Shown here: piece after piece, positions 50,427-59,737 of the stretch
How the letters are laid out: every line of letters begins with the position of its first letter
Numbering within the stretch: the stretch's first letter is position 1
Assembly (NCBI GenBank): GCA_035527845.1
Contig: DATKZT010000032.1
Span: forward strand, 6,221-70,220
Reading direction: 5' to 3'
DNA from: JAUWKC01 sp035527845
Lineage (GTDB): Bacteria > Planctomycetota > Phycisphaerae > Sedimentisphaerales > Anaerobacaceae
Length of the DNA: 64,000 nt
The notes under the pieces: generated by a model
What the model saw: only the letters and a program-made list of their open reading frames with translations
Databases searched by the model: none
What the model was told of the DNA's origin: nothing
Position numbers and translations under genes: made by a program

Positions 50427-51626
50427 ATGAGAATACTCAAATACAACAGGTTTGTAACCGGACTGTGTGTTGTTCTTGTACTATTTGCGTCGAACGCACT
50501 TGTGTTAGCGTTGCCGCCGGACCCGGATAATGCAGCGTTGCTTTATTATCAGGCCTTTCTTTTGCGGAAGCAGCCTGATGAGACAATGAAAGAGATGCTG
50601 GGTGATCTGTCGCGCGGCAAGATACCGGTCGATAAAAGAATCACCGAATATGTGGAAAGCAATCGGCGTGTCATCGAGTTGACAATTGCGGCGGCGGATA
50701 TCCCAATTTGCGATTGGGGTTTGAAGTTCTCCGACGGCTGGTCTATGGAGATACCGTATCTGTGGGAGGCCAGGGAGATATTCAGGCTTCTGATCGCCGA
50801 TGCGAGGATTCTGGCCGGCAAAGCCGATTATGAATCGGCAATCGACCGCTGCGTAAGCGTTCGTAAGTTGGCTTCACACGCGGCCGAAGAAACAACTCTC
50901 GTAGGCTATCTGGCCGGGTCAAAAATCGATGAACTTGCGAACAAGTGTATCCAGGACATTCTCTCATCCGCACCGGTGGATTTGCAGGCATTAGAATCGC
51001 TCAAGAGGGGATTGGAGGAACTTGAGAGCAGATTTATCCCGTTGAAGTTCTCAGTGCATGGTGAGCATGAGCATGTTGCACGTTATATGAGTGTGGAAGA
51101 GGTTGGCGAAATAATCCCCCTGCTTGAAGGTTTCGTCTTTGCTCAAGACGCGGCCAAAGTAAGTATTGTGAAAGACCGCATTCTTGCTGCCGACGAGCGG
51201 TTCTGCCGGATGAACAGGGACTACTTCGATAAACACGCAGCCGCCGTTATTTCCGCTGTTGATTTGCCCTACGCCCAGGCCTATGGCAAGCTCAAAGATT
51301 TGGGCGACGGCCCCCGCAGGGAATTTGAGAAGAATCCGGATGCAACGCTGGCCGCTGTCTTGGCCCCTTCATTAGACAATGCTTATAACTGCCAAGTACA
51401 CAGAACAACGTATTCAAATGCTCTCAAGGCCGCGGTTGAACTCTACATAATAGCGGCAAGAACCTCCCAACTTCCTGATGCGCTCCCTGCCGGTCTGCCC
51501 AGGGATATGTTCAGCGGCCAGGATTTCGAATATGAAAAGAAGGAGGATGGTTTTGTGCTTCGCTGTCGGGCCAAGGATTTGGATGAAGACAAAATCCACG
51601 AGTATGAGTTCAAGGTCAGAAAGTGA
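50427..51626 (+). CDS. Secreted protein of unknown function, cassette copy 1
   Basis: Exported 399-aa protein: signal peptide (TGLCVVLVLFASNALVLA), then PPDPDNAALLYYQAFLLRK, a long helical body with ICDWGLKFSDGWSMEIPY and an end ELYIIAARTSQLPDALPAGL, RDMFSGQDFEYEKKEDGFVL that resembles the tail of planctomycete GspG-like domains (RxPxxLxxLxxDPFSGxxFxY). It follows the membrane protein by 18 bp and ends at an intrinsic terminator. Its paralogue is 52819-54003. Role unknown; it may be the output or sensor partner of the sigma pair. Confidence 0.75.
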   Translation: MRILKYNRFVTGLCVVLVLFASNALVLALPPDPDNAALLYYQAFLLRKQPDETMKEMLGDLSRGKIPVDKRITEYVESNRRVIELTIAAADIPICDWGLKFSDGWSMEIPYLWEAREIFRLLIADARILAGKADYESAIDRCVSVRKLASHAAEETTLVGYLAGSKIDELANKCIQDILSSAPVDLQALESLKRGLEELESRFIPLKFSVHGEHEHVARYMSVEEVGEIIPLLEGFVFAQDAAKVSIVKDRILAADERFCRMNRDYFDKHAAAVISAVDLPYAQAYGKLKDLGDGPRREFEKNPDATLAAVLAPSLDNAYNCQVHRTTYSNALKAAVELYIIAARTSQLPDALPAGLPRDMFSGQDFEYEKKEDGFVLRCRAKDLDEDKIHEYEFKVRK

Positions 51627-51648
51627 TGCTACCATTTTCACCAACAGC

Positions 51649-51677
51649 AAGGCCGGGCCTGTTGGCTCGGCCTTTTC
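51649..51677 (+). terminator. Intrinsic terminator, cassette 1
   Basis: AAGGCCGGGCC pairs with GGCTCGGCCTT (loop TGTT), followed by TT and C. Confidence 0.8.
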
Positions 51678-51821
51678 TATTCGCTCTCGCAGCAGGATGC
51701 TCCTGCATCCGGGAAACACAATATTTTGCAGAAAAATGCAATTTTATTTAGACTGATACGACCGGCTTAACCGTGATAGTAACGAGGAATGGCCGTTCCG
51801 ATGTGAGTCGAGTGCGACCCA

Positions 51822-52364
51822 ATGATAGAAGACAGGCTGCTTATACTGAGGTTCAAGCGCGGCAGCAAGGATGCTCTGCAGCGAATCTATGAAAAGTATC
51901 TTGGTTTTCTGGTGACGCTGGCAGCCGCTCTCTTAAATGATGTTAATACCGCCGAAGACATTGTGCACGACTTCTTTGTTATGTTCGCTCAGTCGGCCGA
52001 AAGGCTCAGGCTGGACGGCAGTCTCAAGAGTTATCTGGCAACCTGTGTGGCCAATCGTGCACGCGACGAAATGCGAGCCAGACGGCGGCAATCTGTCGGC
52101 CCGGACGAGGCCCTTTCGAACCAGTCAGAGTCAAGGGGGCCGGAGTTGGCGGCAGTGTGCGGCGAAGAGCTGCAACAGATGGCTGAGGCAATGGCCCAAC
52201 TGCCCTATGAGCAGAGAGAGGTAATGATTCTCCATCTGCAGGGTGGAATGAAGTTTACCCAAATAGCCAGCTTCGAAAGCGTTTCAGTCAATACTATCCG
52301 AAGTCGATATCGGTACGGCCTGAATAAGTTACGGTCAATGCTCAATACCGAGGTGAAAAGATGA
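51822..52364 (+). CDS. ECF sigma factor, cassette copy 2
   Basis: Sigma factor of 180 aa, the same length as copy 1 and aligned throughout: RGSKDALQRIYEKY, AEDIVHDFFVMFAQS (region 2), LPYEQREVMILHLQGGMKFT, SVNTIRSRYRYGLNKLRSML (region 4). Region 4 recognition helix differs (SFESVSVNTIRSR versus GLGISINTVQSR), so the two may read different promoters. ATG at 51822; 4-bp overlap with the next gene. Confidence 0.9.
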   Translation: MIEDRLLILRFKRGSKDALQRIYEKYLGFLVTLAAALLNDVNTAEDIVHDFFVMFAQSAERLRLDGSLKSYLATCVANRARDEMRARRRQSVGPDEALSNQSESRGPELAAVCGEELQQMAEAMAQLPYEQREVMILHLQGGMKFTQIASFESVSVNTIRSRYRYGLNKLRSMLNTEVKR

Positions 52365-52822
52365 AAACGGCGCAAATAAAGAGGCTGGTCAGGAAGTTAC
52401 ACGTTAACCCCAGTGCCCGGATGCACGACAGAACCCTTTGCGATGCTCTAAAGGCACAGGCCGAATCGCAAAAGACCGAATCCGCTGAAATGCACCGTGG
52501 CGTTCTCACCACAATCATGACAAATAGAGCAACAAGACTTGCCACGGCGGCTGTGGTCATCGTGCTGATTGGCTTTGTTATCGTCCATCAGGCCGCGCGC
52601 AGGCAAATTGATGGGCAACCATTCACGGATGCTGCAAAGTCGCCCGGCGAAATGATGACGGCGATGTCGCTCAATATCGCTTATCGTAAGGGAGGGCTGG
52701 AGGCAGTCGAGAAGCAGGGTGACAGGGCCTTCAAGATGCTCCGACTGCAACCAACCAGCATATCAGTCAGGCAGTTACTTGAGGAATTTGATAGTGGAGA
52801 AGTGGAAAGGAAGGAATTATGA
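52361..52822 (+). CDS. Single-pass membrane protein, candidate anti-sigma factor, copy 2
   Basis: A 153-aa paralogue of the 49965 protein: basic N-terminus, membrane segment (RLATAAVVIVLIGFVIVHQA), then SPGEMMTAMSLNIAYRKGGL parallel to SPAEMLTYASLTVAYRQGGF in copy 1. Overlaps both neighbours by 4 bp (ATGA), so translation of all three genes is coupled. Confidence 0.7.
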   Translation: MKTAQIKRLVRKLHVNPSARMHDRTLCDALKAQAESQKTESAEMHRGVLTTIMTNRATRLATAAVVIVLIGFVIVHQAARRQIDGQPFTDAAKSPGEMMTAMSLNIAYRKGGLEAVEKQGDRAFKMLRLQPTSISVRQLLEEFDSGEVERKEL

Positions 52823-54003
52823 AGACCATCGCACGAAAGAAATCAACAATAGTCGTTGTTGTTTCACTGATCAGCCTCGTATTGACTCAACCGGCATTTG
52901 CTTATCCGCCTGATAATGCGGCGATACTCTATTACAGAGCATGTCTGTCATATCAGGCTGATGAAGAAATGGAAGGGGCGTTGTCCGACCTGCATAAGGG
53001 CAAGACCGAGCTCGATGACCAAATCAGAGAATATGTTGAGAAGAACAGATATGTGATTAACCTCGTATTGGATGCCTCAGAGGTGAGGAATTGCGATTGG
53101 GGTCTGGATTACTCCGACGGTCTGGCGGTGCTCGCGCCGCCTCTTAATGTCTTGAGAAAATTAGGCAGGCTCGTTATCGCCGATGGCAAAATCCTTGCCG
53201 AGGAGGGTGACTATGAGGCCGCATTGAGTCGCTGCGTGAGCGTTCGCAAAATGGGTCGGCACGTAGGTGAGCCCCTGATCATAGATTACTTGGTAGGTAT
53301 TTCGCTCGGTGATTTGGCAAACAAGGGCATGCAGAGTGTCCTGGCGGACATGTCGCCGGACCTGCAAACCTTGAGGTGGCTTAAGAACCAACTGGCGGAG
53401 ATAGAGACCAGACCTCTTTTGGCGAAGGCTGCTATAAGTGAGGAGGCGAAGTTTTATCTGGCGGCCATGCAAAAAGAAAAGGCAGAAGAGATATTAAAGA
53501 TGTTTTCCGATAATGAGTGCAGTGACGCATCGGTCCCAAATCAGCTTCTCGAGCGGATTAGAAACGGCGACGAAGACTTCTTTGAAAGAAACAGAATTTA
53601 CTGGCAGGACATTTACGGCCAGGCCATGGCCGCTTTGGATTTGCCTTATCCGCAGGCTTATCTCAGACTCAAAGAGATTGGCGAAGAGCCCGCCAGGGAC
53701 GCCAATTCCAATCCGGATGCGACTTTGTCCGCCATCCTTCAGCCCGCATTAGGAGCTGTTTACTCGATAGGGGTTAGATTTGAAACCTTTTCTAATGCCG
53801 TCAGATCAGCCGTTGATATTTACATAATACATGCCGAAACCGGTCGGTTACCTGATGGGCTTCCTGCAGGTCTACCCAAGGACCTGTTCAGCGGCGGGGA
53901 TTTCGAATATGAGAAGAAAACCGATGGTTTTGTACTTCGATGCCAGGCCAAGGATTTGGATAAAGACAAACTCCACGAGTACGAATTCAAAATGAGAAAG
54001 TGA
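52819..54003 (+). CDS. Secreted protein of unknown function, cassette copy 2
   Basis: A 394-aa paralogue of 50427-51626: signal peptide (TIVVVVSLISLVLTQPAFA), YPPDNAAILYYRACLSYQAD, VRNCDWGLDYSDGLAVLAPP, and the same tail DIYIIHAETGRLPDGLPAGL, KDLFSGGDFEYEKKTDGFVL. The ends and the CDWGLxxSDG block are the best conserved parts. It ends at a terminator almost identical to that of cassette 1. Confidence 0.75.
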   Translation: MKTIARKKSTIVVVVSLISLVLTQPAFAYPPDNAAILYYRACLSYQADEEMEGALSDLHKGKTELDDQIREYVEKNRYVINLVLDASEVRNCDWGLDYSDGLAVLAPPLNVLRKLGRLVIADGKILAEEGDYEAALSRCVSVRKMGRHVGEPLIIDYLVGISLGDLANKGMQSVLADMSPDLQTLRWLKNQLAEIETRPLLAKAAISEEAKFYLAAMQKEKAEEILKMFSDNECSDASVPNQLLERIRNGDEDFFERNRIYWQDIYGQAMAALDLPYPQAYLRLKEIGEEPARDANSNPDATLSAILQPALGAVYSIGVRFETFSNAVRSAVDIYIIHAETGRLPDGLPAGLPKDLFSGGDFEYEKKTDGFVLRCQAKDLDKDKLHEYEFKMRK

Positions 54004-54023
54004 TACCCACCATTTTCAACAAC

Positions 54024-54057
54024 AAAAAGGCCGGGCCCGTAGGCTCGGCCTTTTTTA
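54024..54057 (+). terminator. Intrinsic terminator, cassette 2
   Basis: AAAAAGGCCGGGCC pairs with GGCTCGGCCTTTTTT (loop CGTA), sharing the stem sequence of the cassette 1 terminator. Confidence 0.85.
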
Positions 54058-54172
54058 TTCGCTGTTGGAGGGGGATGCTCCGAGGGGTCCAGGTGCCGCC
54101 GTGGGGCGCCCGCCGGCGCGCCTCCGCCGTCCTCTACGACGGAACCGAGCAAGAATATTTCTTTCGGTGTAG

Positions 54173-54201
54173 TTGACAACGGCGATTCTGGTCCGTATAT
54201 T
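54173..54201 (+). promoter_or_regulatory. sigma70-type promoter of the GGT/ATP-grasp/KamA cluster
   Basis: TTGACA (54173-54178) and TATATT (54196-54201), spacer exactly 17 bp. Start near 54208, giving about 115 nt of leader. Confidence 0.65.
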
Positions 54202-54324
54202 TTATGTGATAAGGACTTGTCTGAGTAAACTCGGGAACGATTATTATTGGACTTTGGCCCAGGCGGCAAACGGGCGTTTGCGTCTGGGTAGTGCTCTTAC
54301 ATTTCGGGAGGAGCTTACCGGTCC

Positions 54325-55980
54325 GTGGAGGGAATTGCGACCAACTTGTACTTGCCCGCGTTGTCTGAGGCAACGAAAAAGTCGAGCCAGGCGGGCAAAA
54401 GAAACATGTCGGCAGCAGCTTTTCCTGCTGCCAGCGAAGCCGCTTCGCAGATTCTCCAAGCCGGGGGCAATGCCATAGATGCGGCGGTAGCAGCCGCCTG
54501 GGCACTGACGGTCTGCGAGCCGAGCGGTTCGGGGCTCGGCGGGCAAACCACGCTGCTGACATACTCTCCAAGGAGCGGAGCTCTTGTTATAGACGGCCAT
54601 TCATACGCACCGAGGGCCGTTTCAAAAAAACGCCTTACAAGGGCCCAGCAGAAAAAGGGCTATGGCGCGGCCACGATTCCATCCACGCCGGCGACACTGG
54701 ACTTCGCCCAGCAGCGCTATGGCCTGTTGTCACGCGAGCAGGTGATGGAGCCGGCAATTCGACTTGCTCAGGATGGTTACGCCATCACGAAGCTGCAGCG
54801 TCGGCAATTAAGCTGGTGTCGTGCGGTGCTTCGCGAGTCACCGCCCACCGCCAGGCTGTTTTTCAAAGACGGGCGTTCGTTCAAGGTCGGCGACGTGTTC
54901 CGTCAGCCGGAGCTGGCCGATACTTTGTTCAGGCTCTCACGGCACGGCAGCGACGATTTCTACCATGGCGAAATGGCCCGCGCCATCGTCAGTGACATGA
55001 AGGAACACGGCGGCCTAATTACCAAAAAGGACCTGGCCGAGTGCACACTGCCGGTCGAGCGCAGGCCGATTGAGGTTGACTACCGCGGCTGCCGCATTCT
55101 CACCGTCCCTCCGCCGGCCGGAGGCGTGCAGGTACTGCTGGCGCTCAAGATTATCCAACAGCTTATCCCCGACCGCGCCGCTGATACCGAAGGCTGGTAC
55201 GAAGCGGTGGCCGAAGCCACGCACGCCGTCTTTTGCGAACGCGACCGTTTTCTTGTACACCCGCGAGACTTGACCGATTCGCTTTACCAGTGGCTGCTCA
55301 GCCCGCACCGGGTGACGCAAATTGCCGGGGCCATAAGAAGCTCGGCTGGCGATGTTCCTGCTGCTCCCGATGTGGAAGAGCCGGGCGAAACGACGCATCT
55401 GTGTGTCGCCGATGAGCAAGGCAACGTGGTTTCGCTGACTCAGTCCATCCAGTCGCTGTTCGGCGCCAAAGTCGCCAACGGCCGGCTTGGCTTTCTGTAT
55501 AACAATTATCTTACGACCTGTCCCCGCCGTCCGCATCCGTATCAGCTTGGCAGCCATTGCGTGCCCCGCTCGAACGCCGCGCCCACGCTGGTACTGGAGC
55601 CGAGCTGCAAACGGGGTTCGGAGAAAGCCAGGCAACCGTCCGGCTTCCGGCCGGTCCTGGTCCTGGGCGCCGCCGGCAGCAGGCGGATTACATCGGCTAT
55701 CTTACAGGTTATAACCAATGTCGTTGACCGCGGCATGTCAGTCGAGCAGGCCGTGGCTTTCCCGCGAGTTCATGCTCTGAAGAGTCGTAAATTGTATATC
55801 GAGCGTCCTGCTGCCAGCGAATCGCTGCTGGCAAGGTTTGCAGAAAGTTTTCGTGCGGTAAAGGTCAAGCCGCCGTACAGCTATGTCATGGGCGCGGTGC
55901 AGGCGATTGAGTTTAGAAAGGACGGCGTTTTGGTTGGCGCTGCCGACCCCCGCAGGGACGGCACAGCCTTAGGCTGTTAA
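54325..55980 (+). CDS. Gamma-glutamyltransferase-family Ntn hydrolase
   Basis: Member of the GGT family, 551 aa, which self-cleaves at a threonine and then transfers or hydrolyses gamma-glutamyl groups. Seen: AASEAASQILQAGGNAIDAA, VCEPSGSGLGGQTTLLTYS, the nucleophile region EEPGETTHLCVADEQGNVVS (Thr in TTH), NNYLTT and SNAAPTLVL. No signal peptide is visible, unlike classical periplasmic GGT, so it may act in the cytoplasm. GTG at 54325 follows GGAGG by about 12 nt; an ATG at 54406 is an alternative. It leads a same-strand cluster with a 7TM protein, an ATP-grasp ligase and KamA. Confidence 0.85.
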   Translation: MEGIATNLYLPALSEATKKSSQAGKRNMSAAAFPAASEAASQILQAGGNAIDAAVAAAWALTVCEPSGSGLGGQTTLLTYSPRSGALVIDGHSYAPRAVSKKRLTRAQQKKGYGAATIPSTPATLDFAQQRYGLLSREQVMEPAIRLAQDGYAITKLQRRQLSWCRAVLRESPPTARLFFKDGRSFKVGDVFRQPELADTLFRLSRHGSDDFYHGEMARAIVSDMKEHGGLITKKDLAECTLPVERRPIEVDYRGCRILTVPPPAGGVQVLLALKIIQQLIPDRAADTEGWYEAVAEATHAVFCERDRFLVHPRDLTDSLYQWLLSPHRVTQIAGAIRSSAGDVPAAPDVEEPGETTHLCVADEQGNVVSLTQSIQSLFGAKVANGRLGFLYNNYLTTCPRRPHPYQLGSHCVPRSNAAPTLVLEPSCKRGSEKARQPSGFRPVLVLGAAGSRRITSAILQVITNVVDRGMSVEQAVAFPRVHALKSRKLYIERPAASESLLARFAESFRAVKVKPPYSYVMGAVQAIEFRKDGVLVGAADPRRDGTALGC

Positions 55981-56031
55981 TCGCCCCCTTGGATGGGCAC
56001 GCCCAACTCAACTATAAAAGGGTTATTCTAT

Positions 56032-56922
56032 ATGACGCTTACAAAAGAAAGTCTTTCAGAAAAGCATAAGCTGGCGCTGAGGCTTCTGTTTATCATTCCG
56101 CTGCTCGTGATTGTCGGCAAGCTGCCGCTGGCGCCGACCGCCCAGTGGTTCACAAGATTTCTGTCGCTCACAGATGTGTCGCAAAGCATGCAGAGCCGTC
56201 TGGAGTACGTCCTGTTTGTGCCGCTGGGAGCGGTACTGGTGGTATTGTTCCGGCTTACGCTCGGCATCCGGGTCCTTGGCCCCTTCCGTTCCATCCTACT
56301 GGCCGTCGCCTTCCAGAGAACCGGCATCCCTCTCGGCCTCATATTCCTGGCCATGGTGATTGCGCTAATAGTCAGCGCGCGACCTATGCTCCGTGACATT
56401 CGATTGCCCTATTTTGGCCGGGTCTCCGTGACGCTGAGCGAAGTTGCCGTAATCATTGCGATTACTTTGGTCGTCGGCGAGTGGCTGGGCACGGATGCCC
56501 TGGTTCGCGTTGCCTATTTCCCGATCTTCGCACTGTGTCTGACCGCCGACGGCTTCGCCAAGACGCTGTCCAGAGAAGGGTTGCGTTCGGCCCTGTGGAG
56601 AGGCGCCATGACCGCACTGGTTGCCGTCTTGATTGCCTTTCTATCCAGGAATCAGGCGGCAAAGGAGACGCTGCTGCGCTATCCTGAGTTGTTGTTCGTG
56701 CAGATCGGCTGCATCGTGGTTATCGCTAAGTTCTTTGATTTTAGGCTTTTAAGCATGCTCAATCCCCCGGTTGGCAAAAGCCGGTCCCGACGCCAGGAAA
56801 ATGCTTCGGATAGCGGGATTGAGCTTAAGCGGGCCGCGGAGAATTCCGAAAAAGCAGATGACCCTTGTTTGCCCGGTCTGGAAGTATGGGTCAATCCTGC
56901 TGTCGGGAGCACGAATAGATGA
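56032..56922 (+). CDS. 7TM membrane protein related to transglutaminase-linked 7TM domains
   Basis: A 296-aa integral membrane protein with about seven hydrophobic segments. YVLFVPLGAVLVVLFRLTLG, then IRVLGPFRSILLAVAFQRTG and the end RYPELLFVQIGCIVVIAKFF match the 7TM region that is usually fused to an inactive transglutaminase and found with ATP-grasp ligases (FmPVLiAlaFretg; FPELLL). Here the transglutaminase part is absent. A charged tail of about 50 residues follows. ATG at 56032 is preferred over 55993. It lies between the GGT homologue and the ATP-grasp gene. Its role, perhaps export or sensing of a small molecule, is inferred. Confidence 0.7.
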   Translation: MTLTKESLSEKHKLALRLLFIIPLLVIVGKLPLAPTAQWFTRFLSLTDVSQSMQSRLEYVLFVPLGAVLVVLFRLTLGIRVLGPFRSILLAVAFQRTGIPLGLIFLAMVIALIVSARPMLRDIRLPYFGRVSVTLSEVAVIIAITLVVGEWLGTDALVRVAYFPIFALCLTADGFAKTLSREGLRSALWRGAMTALVAVLIAFLSRNQAAKETLLRYPELLFVQIGCIVVIAKFFDFRLLSMLNPPVGKSRSRRQENASDSGIELKRAAENSEKADDPCLPGLEVWVNPAVGSTNR

Positions 56923-56983
56923 AGCGGCACATGAGAATAATCGGCGCAGCTTATGGGACGTTCCGGTAAGGGAGTAGACCTGT

Positions 56984-58024
56984 ATGAAAGTCGCAGTTGT
57001 ACGCAATCGCAGCACCGACGGTATCATTAATCGGTTTGGTCAGCCCTGCCCGGAGGTCTACGGCAAACAAACGGTGCAGCGGGTCATCAACGCGCTGGAG
57101 GCCGGCGGCCATACCGTCGCCTGCATTGAGGCGGACAAGAGCATGCTTGCCGAGCTGGAGAAATTTATGCCCCCAGAGGCAGATGCCGCGACCGGCCGGC
57201 CTGGCGGCATCGTGTTCAACATGGCCTACGGAATTCAGGGACAATCCCGATATACCCATGTCCCGGCGATGCTCGAAATGGCCGGCATTCCCTACACCGG
57301 AGCTTGCCCGCTCGGCCAGGCCGTCTCACTCGATAAGGTCATAACCAAAATACTTGTCCGGGATGCCGGGATACCCACGCCGCGCTTTCAGGTCCTCAGC
57401 CGCCCGGACCAGTACTGCGAAGGGCTGCGTTTTCCCCTGATTGTCAAGCCCAGGCACGAATCAACCAGTTACGGCCTTCATCTGGTCCGCAACGACGAGG
57501 AGCTTCAGGCGGCCGTACTCTCGGTGGTCGCTCAGTTTCAGCAGCAGGCCCTGGTCGAAGAATACATCGACGGCCGAGAGGTCTGCGTTGGGCTGCTCGG
57601 AAATCAGCCCGCCGAAATCCTGCCGCCGGTCGAACTGGACTTCGGCGACAGGCCTTTGAAAACGCTGATATGGGAAGACAAGTACCACAAGCGAAGTGAT
57701 GAGCCCTGGAAAATCTGCCCCGCGCCTTTGAGTGCGGATTTATCCGCCGCGGTCCGGAGCCTTGCCCTTGACACCTTCCAACTTTGCCACTGCAGAGATT
57801 ATGCAAGGGTTGATATGCGAATCGATGTTTTCGGCAAACCATTCGTGCTGGAGATTAATTCAATGGCCTCTCTTGGACCGGGAGGCTCGTTTGTCAGGGC
57901 CGCGCACGAAGCCGGCTACGACTTCTTTTCACTGGTCGCACGGATTCTCGACGTCGCACACGAACGGTATTATGGCGTGTCCGCGCCTAAGGACACATGT
58001 GCCGCCGGGACTACAGCCTTGTGA
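56984..58024 (+). CDS. ATP-grasp ligase of the D-Ala-D-Ala ligase type
   Basis: A 346-aa carboxylate-amine/thiol ligase. N-terminal Ddl-like domain (KVAVVRNRS; MLEMAGIPYTGACPLGQAVS, DKVITKILVRDAGIPTPRF), ATP-binding lysines in FPLIVKPRHESTSYGLHLV, VEEYIDGREVCVGLLG, and the metal site RVDMRIDVFGKPFVLEINSM. The substrate loop after EIN reads SMASLGPGGSF, unlike TLPGMT of true D-Ala-D-Ala ligases, so another substrate is likely. The gene lies 61 bp behind the 7TM gene and 76 bp before kamA. Confidence 0.85.
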   Translation: MKVAVVRNRSTDGIINRFGQPCPEVYGKQTVQRVINALEAGGHTVACIEADKSMLAELEKFMPPEADAATGRPGGIVFNMAYGIQGQSRYTHVPAMLEMAGIPYTGACPLGQAVSLDKVITKILVRDAGIPTPRFQVLSRPDQYCEGLRFPLIVKPRHESTSYGLHLVRNDEELQAAVLSVVAQFQQQALVEEYIDGREVCVGLLGNQPAEILPPVELDFGDRPLKTLIWEDKYHKRSDEPWKICPAPLSADLSAAVRSLALDTFQLCHCRDYARVDMRIDVFGKPFVLEINSMASLGPGGSFVRAAHEAGYDFFSLVARILDVAHERYYGVSAPKDTCAAGTTAL

Positions 58025-58100
58025 GTGCCGCCCCGACCCAATTGGAGTTTCCTTATCACAGGCATCACACATAAGGTTCGATATGTAAGGAGAATTCACG

Positions 58101-59237
58101 ATGTGTGCCGCAAACAGGCTCGTAGAGGAAAGATGCTTGGCTCTCATGGAATGTCAACCCGGAGGCGAATTCGCGGATTCGGCCACTGAGCCTGTTGCCG
58201 CTGCGCCCCATACTCCCGCGCCGCAGCCGACGCAGAATAAACACCCTATACCTGCTCAGGTCACGCACTTCTACCTCGAGCATATGCGCCGCAGCGGCTA
58301 TTACCACCAGCTTCGCCGTATTGTCGAGCCTTCGGAACAGGAGCTTACAGCTCCCGGGTGGTGGGATACCAGCGGCGAGCACGCCTGTACGGTCATCACC
58401 GGCTTGCAGCACAAGTTTCCACAAACCGCGCTTATTTTGGTCGCCGATGCCTGCTTCTCTTACTGCCGCTTCTGCTTCCGCAGCCGCTTCGTCGGCAGAT
58501 CTTCACACGAGATAGCCGTCGATTACCCTAAGATTGCTGAATATATTCGACAGCGTCCGCAGATTAACAATGTGCTGCTCTCCGGCGGCGACCCGCTAAT
58601 GCTCGATACGGAACGCCTCAATGACATATTGGACCATCTCCTGCCCATCCCACATCTGAGCACCATCCGCATCGGAACACGGGCCATCGTTTACTACCCT
58701 GCCCGGTTCAATGACGAGCAGCTCGGCCTGATGTTCGAGAGAATCCTCCAGGCCGGAAAAACCGCCGTGCTTGTCACTCACATCAACCATTTCGCCGAGG
58801 TCTCCAACGAGGCCGAACGGCACCTCAGCAATCTGCGAAAGCTCGGCGTGCTGCTCTACAACCAGACCGTGCTGCTCAAAGACGTCAACGACGACCCTGC
58901 CATTCTGGCCTCCACTTTCCGAGAGCTCCATGCCCTCGGCGTGCGACCCTATTACCTCTTCCAGGCCAGACCGGTAAAGGGCGCCTCACACTTTCAGGTG
59001 CCCCTGCGCCGAGGAGTGGAAATAGTCCACAGCGTGAACCGTCTCCTGAGTGGAATCGAAAAAACCTTCCGCTACATTGTGTCACACTCCACCGGCAAGA
59101 TTGAAATCCTCGACGTCGGCGAAGATAACCGCCTCTACATGCGCTATCACCAGCATACAGACGGCCCGAAAATCGGCCGAATATTCTCGCGACCCTGCCC
59201 GGAAGAAACCTCCTGGCTGGACGACCTCCCGGAATAG
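58101..59237 (+). CDS. KamA-family radical SAM aminomutase (lysine 2,3-aminomutase-like)
   Basis: A 378-aa enzyme of the lysine 2,3-aminomutase family, which moves the alpha amino group of lysine or a similar amino acid to the beta carbon. Cluster motif CFSYCRFC (Cys at about 118, 122, 125), NNVLLSGGDPLMLDTERLND, and a C-terminal SHSTGKIEILDVG that corresponds to the PLP-lysine region (GGGGKIPL in LAM). The N-terminus has a Pro/Ala-rich stretch of about 20 residues before the conserved part. Ribosome binding site AAGGAG. Genuine LAM, EpmB and glutamate 2,3-aminomutase look similar, so lysine as substrate is probable, not proven. Confidence 0.85.
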   Translation: MCAANRLVEERCLALMECQPGGEFADSATEPVAAAPHTPAPQPTQNKHPIPAQVTHFYLEHMRRSGYYHQLRRIVEPSEQELTAPGWWDTSGEHACTVITGLQHKFPQTALILVADACFSYCRFCFRSRFVGRSSHEIAVDYPKIAEYIRQRPQINNVLLSGGDPLMLDTERLNDILDHLLPIPHLSTIRIGTRAIVYYPARFNDEQLGLMFERILQAGKTAVLVTHINHFAEVSNEAERHLSNLRKLGVLLYNQTVLLKDVNDDPAILASTFRELHALGVRPYYLFQARPVKGASHFQVPLRRGVEIVHSVNRLLSGIEKTFRYIVSHSTGKIEILDVGEDNRLYMRYHQHTDGPKIGRIFSRPCPEETSWLDDLPE

Positions 59238-59379
59238 TAGAATCTCCTCGCTAAACTGGTCCGGGCCCCTTTGCCAAACAAACCCTGCCGTGGCAGCAAC
59301 GGTGACAAGCATATCACCCATAATTCGCGAGCTTGTTCTTGGCTGCGGGCCCCGCCTGTGGATGATCAGACAACTCCCA

Positions 59380-59595
59380 TCACCGCCGAGGCGGGTTGAT
59401 TCGCCGCAGTTTACGTTGGGCCAGGGCCTCCTCCAGCCAGTCCACTATGGCCGGCTTGTAGTCGTAATCTTCCAGGTCACGCAAATTGTCGGGGTCCAGC
59501 GGACCCACGCCGCCTACGATTCTTCCAAACGTGTCACTTTCCACCGCGTAAATCTTTCCGTTGACGTGCTCCCAGAACCCTTTCACCGTTGCCAT
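59380..59595 (-). CDS. Small acidic protein of unknown function
   Basis: A 71-aa soluble protein: KGFWEHVNGKIYAVESDTFG, RIVGGVGPLDPDNLRDLEDY, ending RKLRRINPPRR. A clear AAAGGGGG precedes the ATG by about 6 nt, and composition is that of a real protein. No family recognised. It is convergent to kamA. Confidence 0.6.
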   Translation of the reverse strand: MATVKGFWEHVNGKIYAVESDTFGRIVGGVGPLDPDNLRDLEDYDYKPAIVDWLEEALAQRKLRRINPPRR

Positions 59596-59737
59596 AACGC
59601 CCCCTTTCTTCGACCCTTTTATGTCGTCCGGCCTCCCAATTTCCTGGTCACATTCCCCGGCCGGCGATTCCGTTGATCGTGCGAGTTTGATTATTATACT
59701 TGATATTATTTACCAGACTTCTTCACGTCTCGCCACA

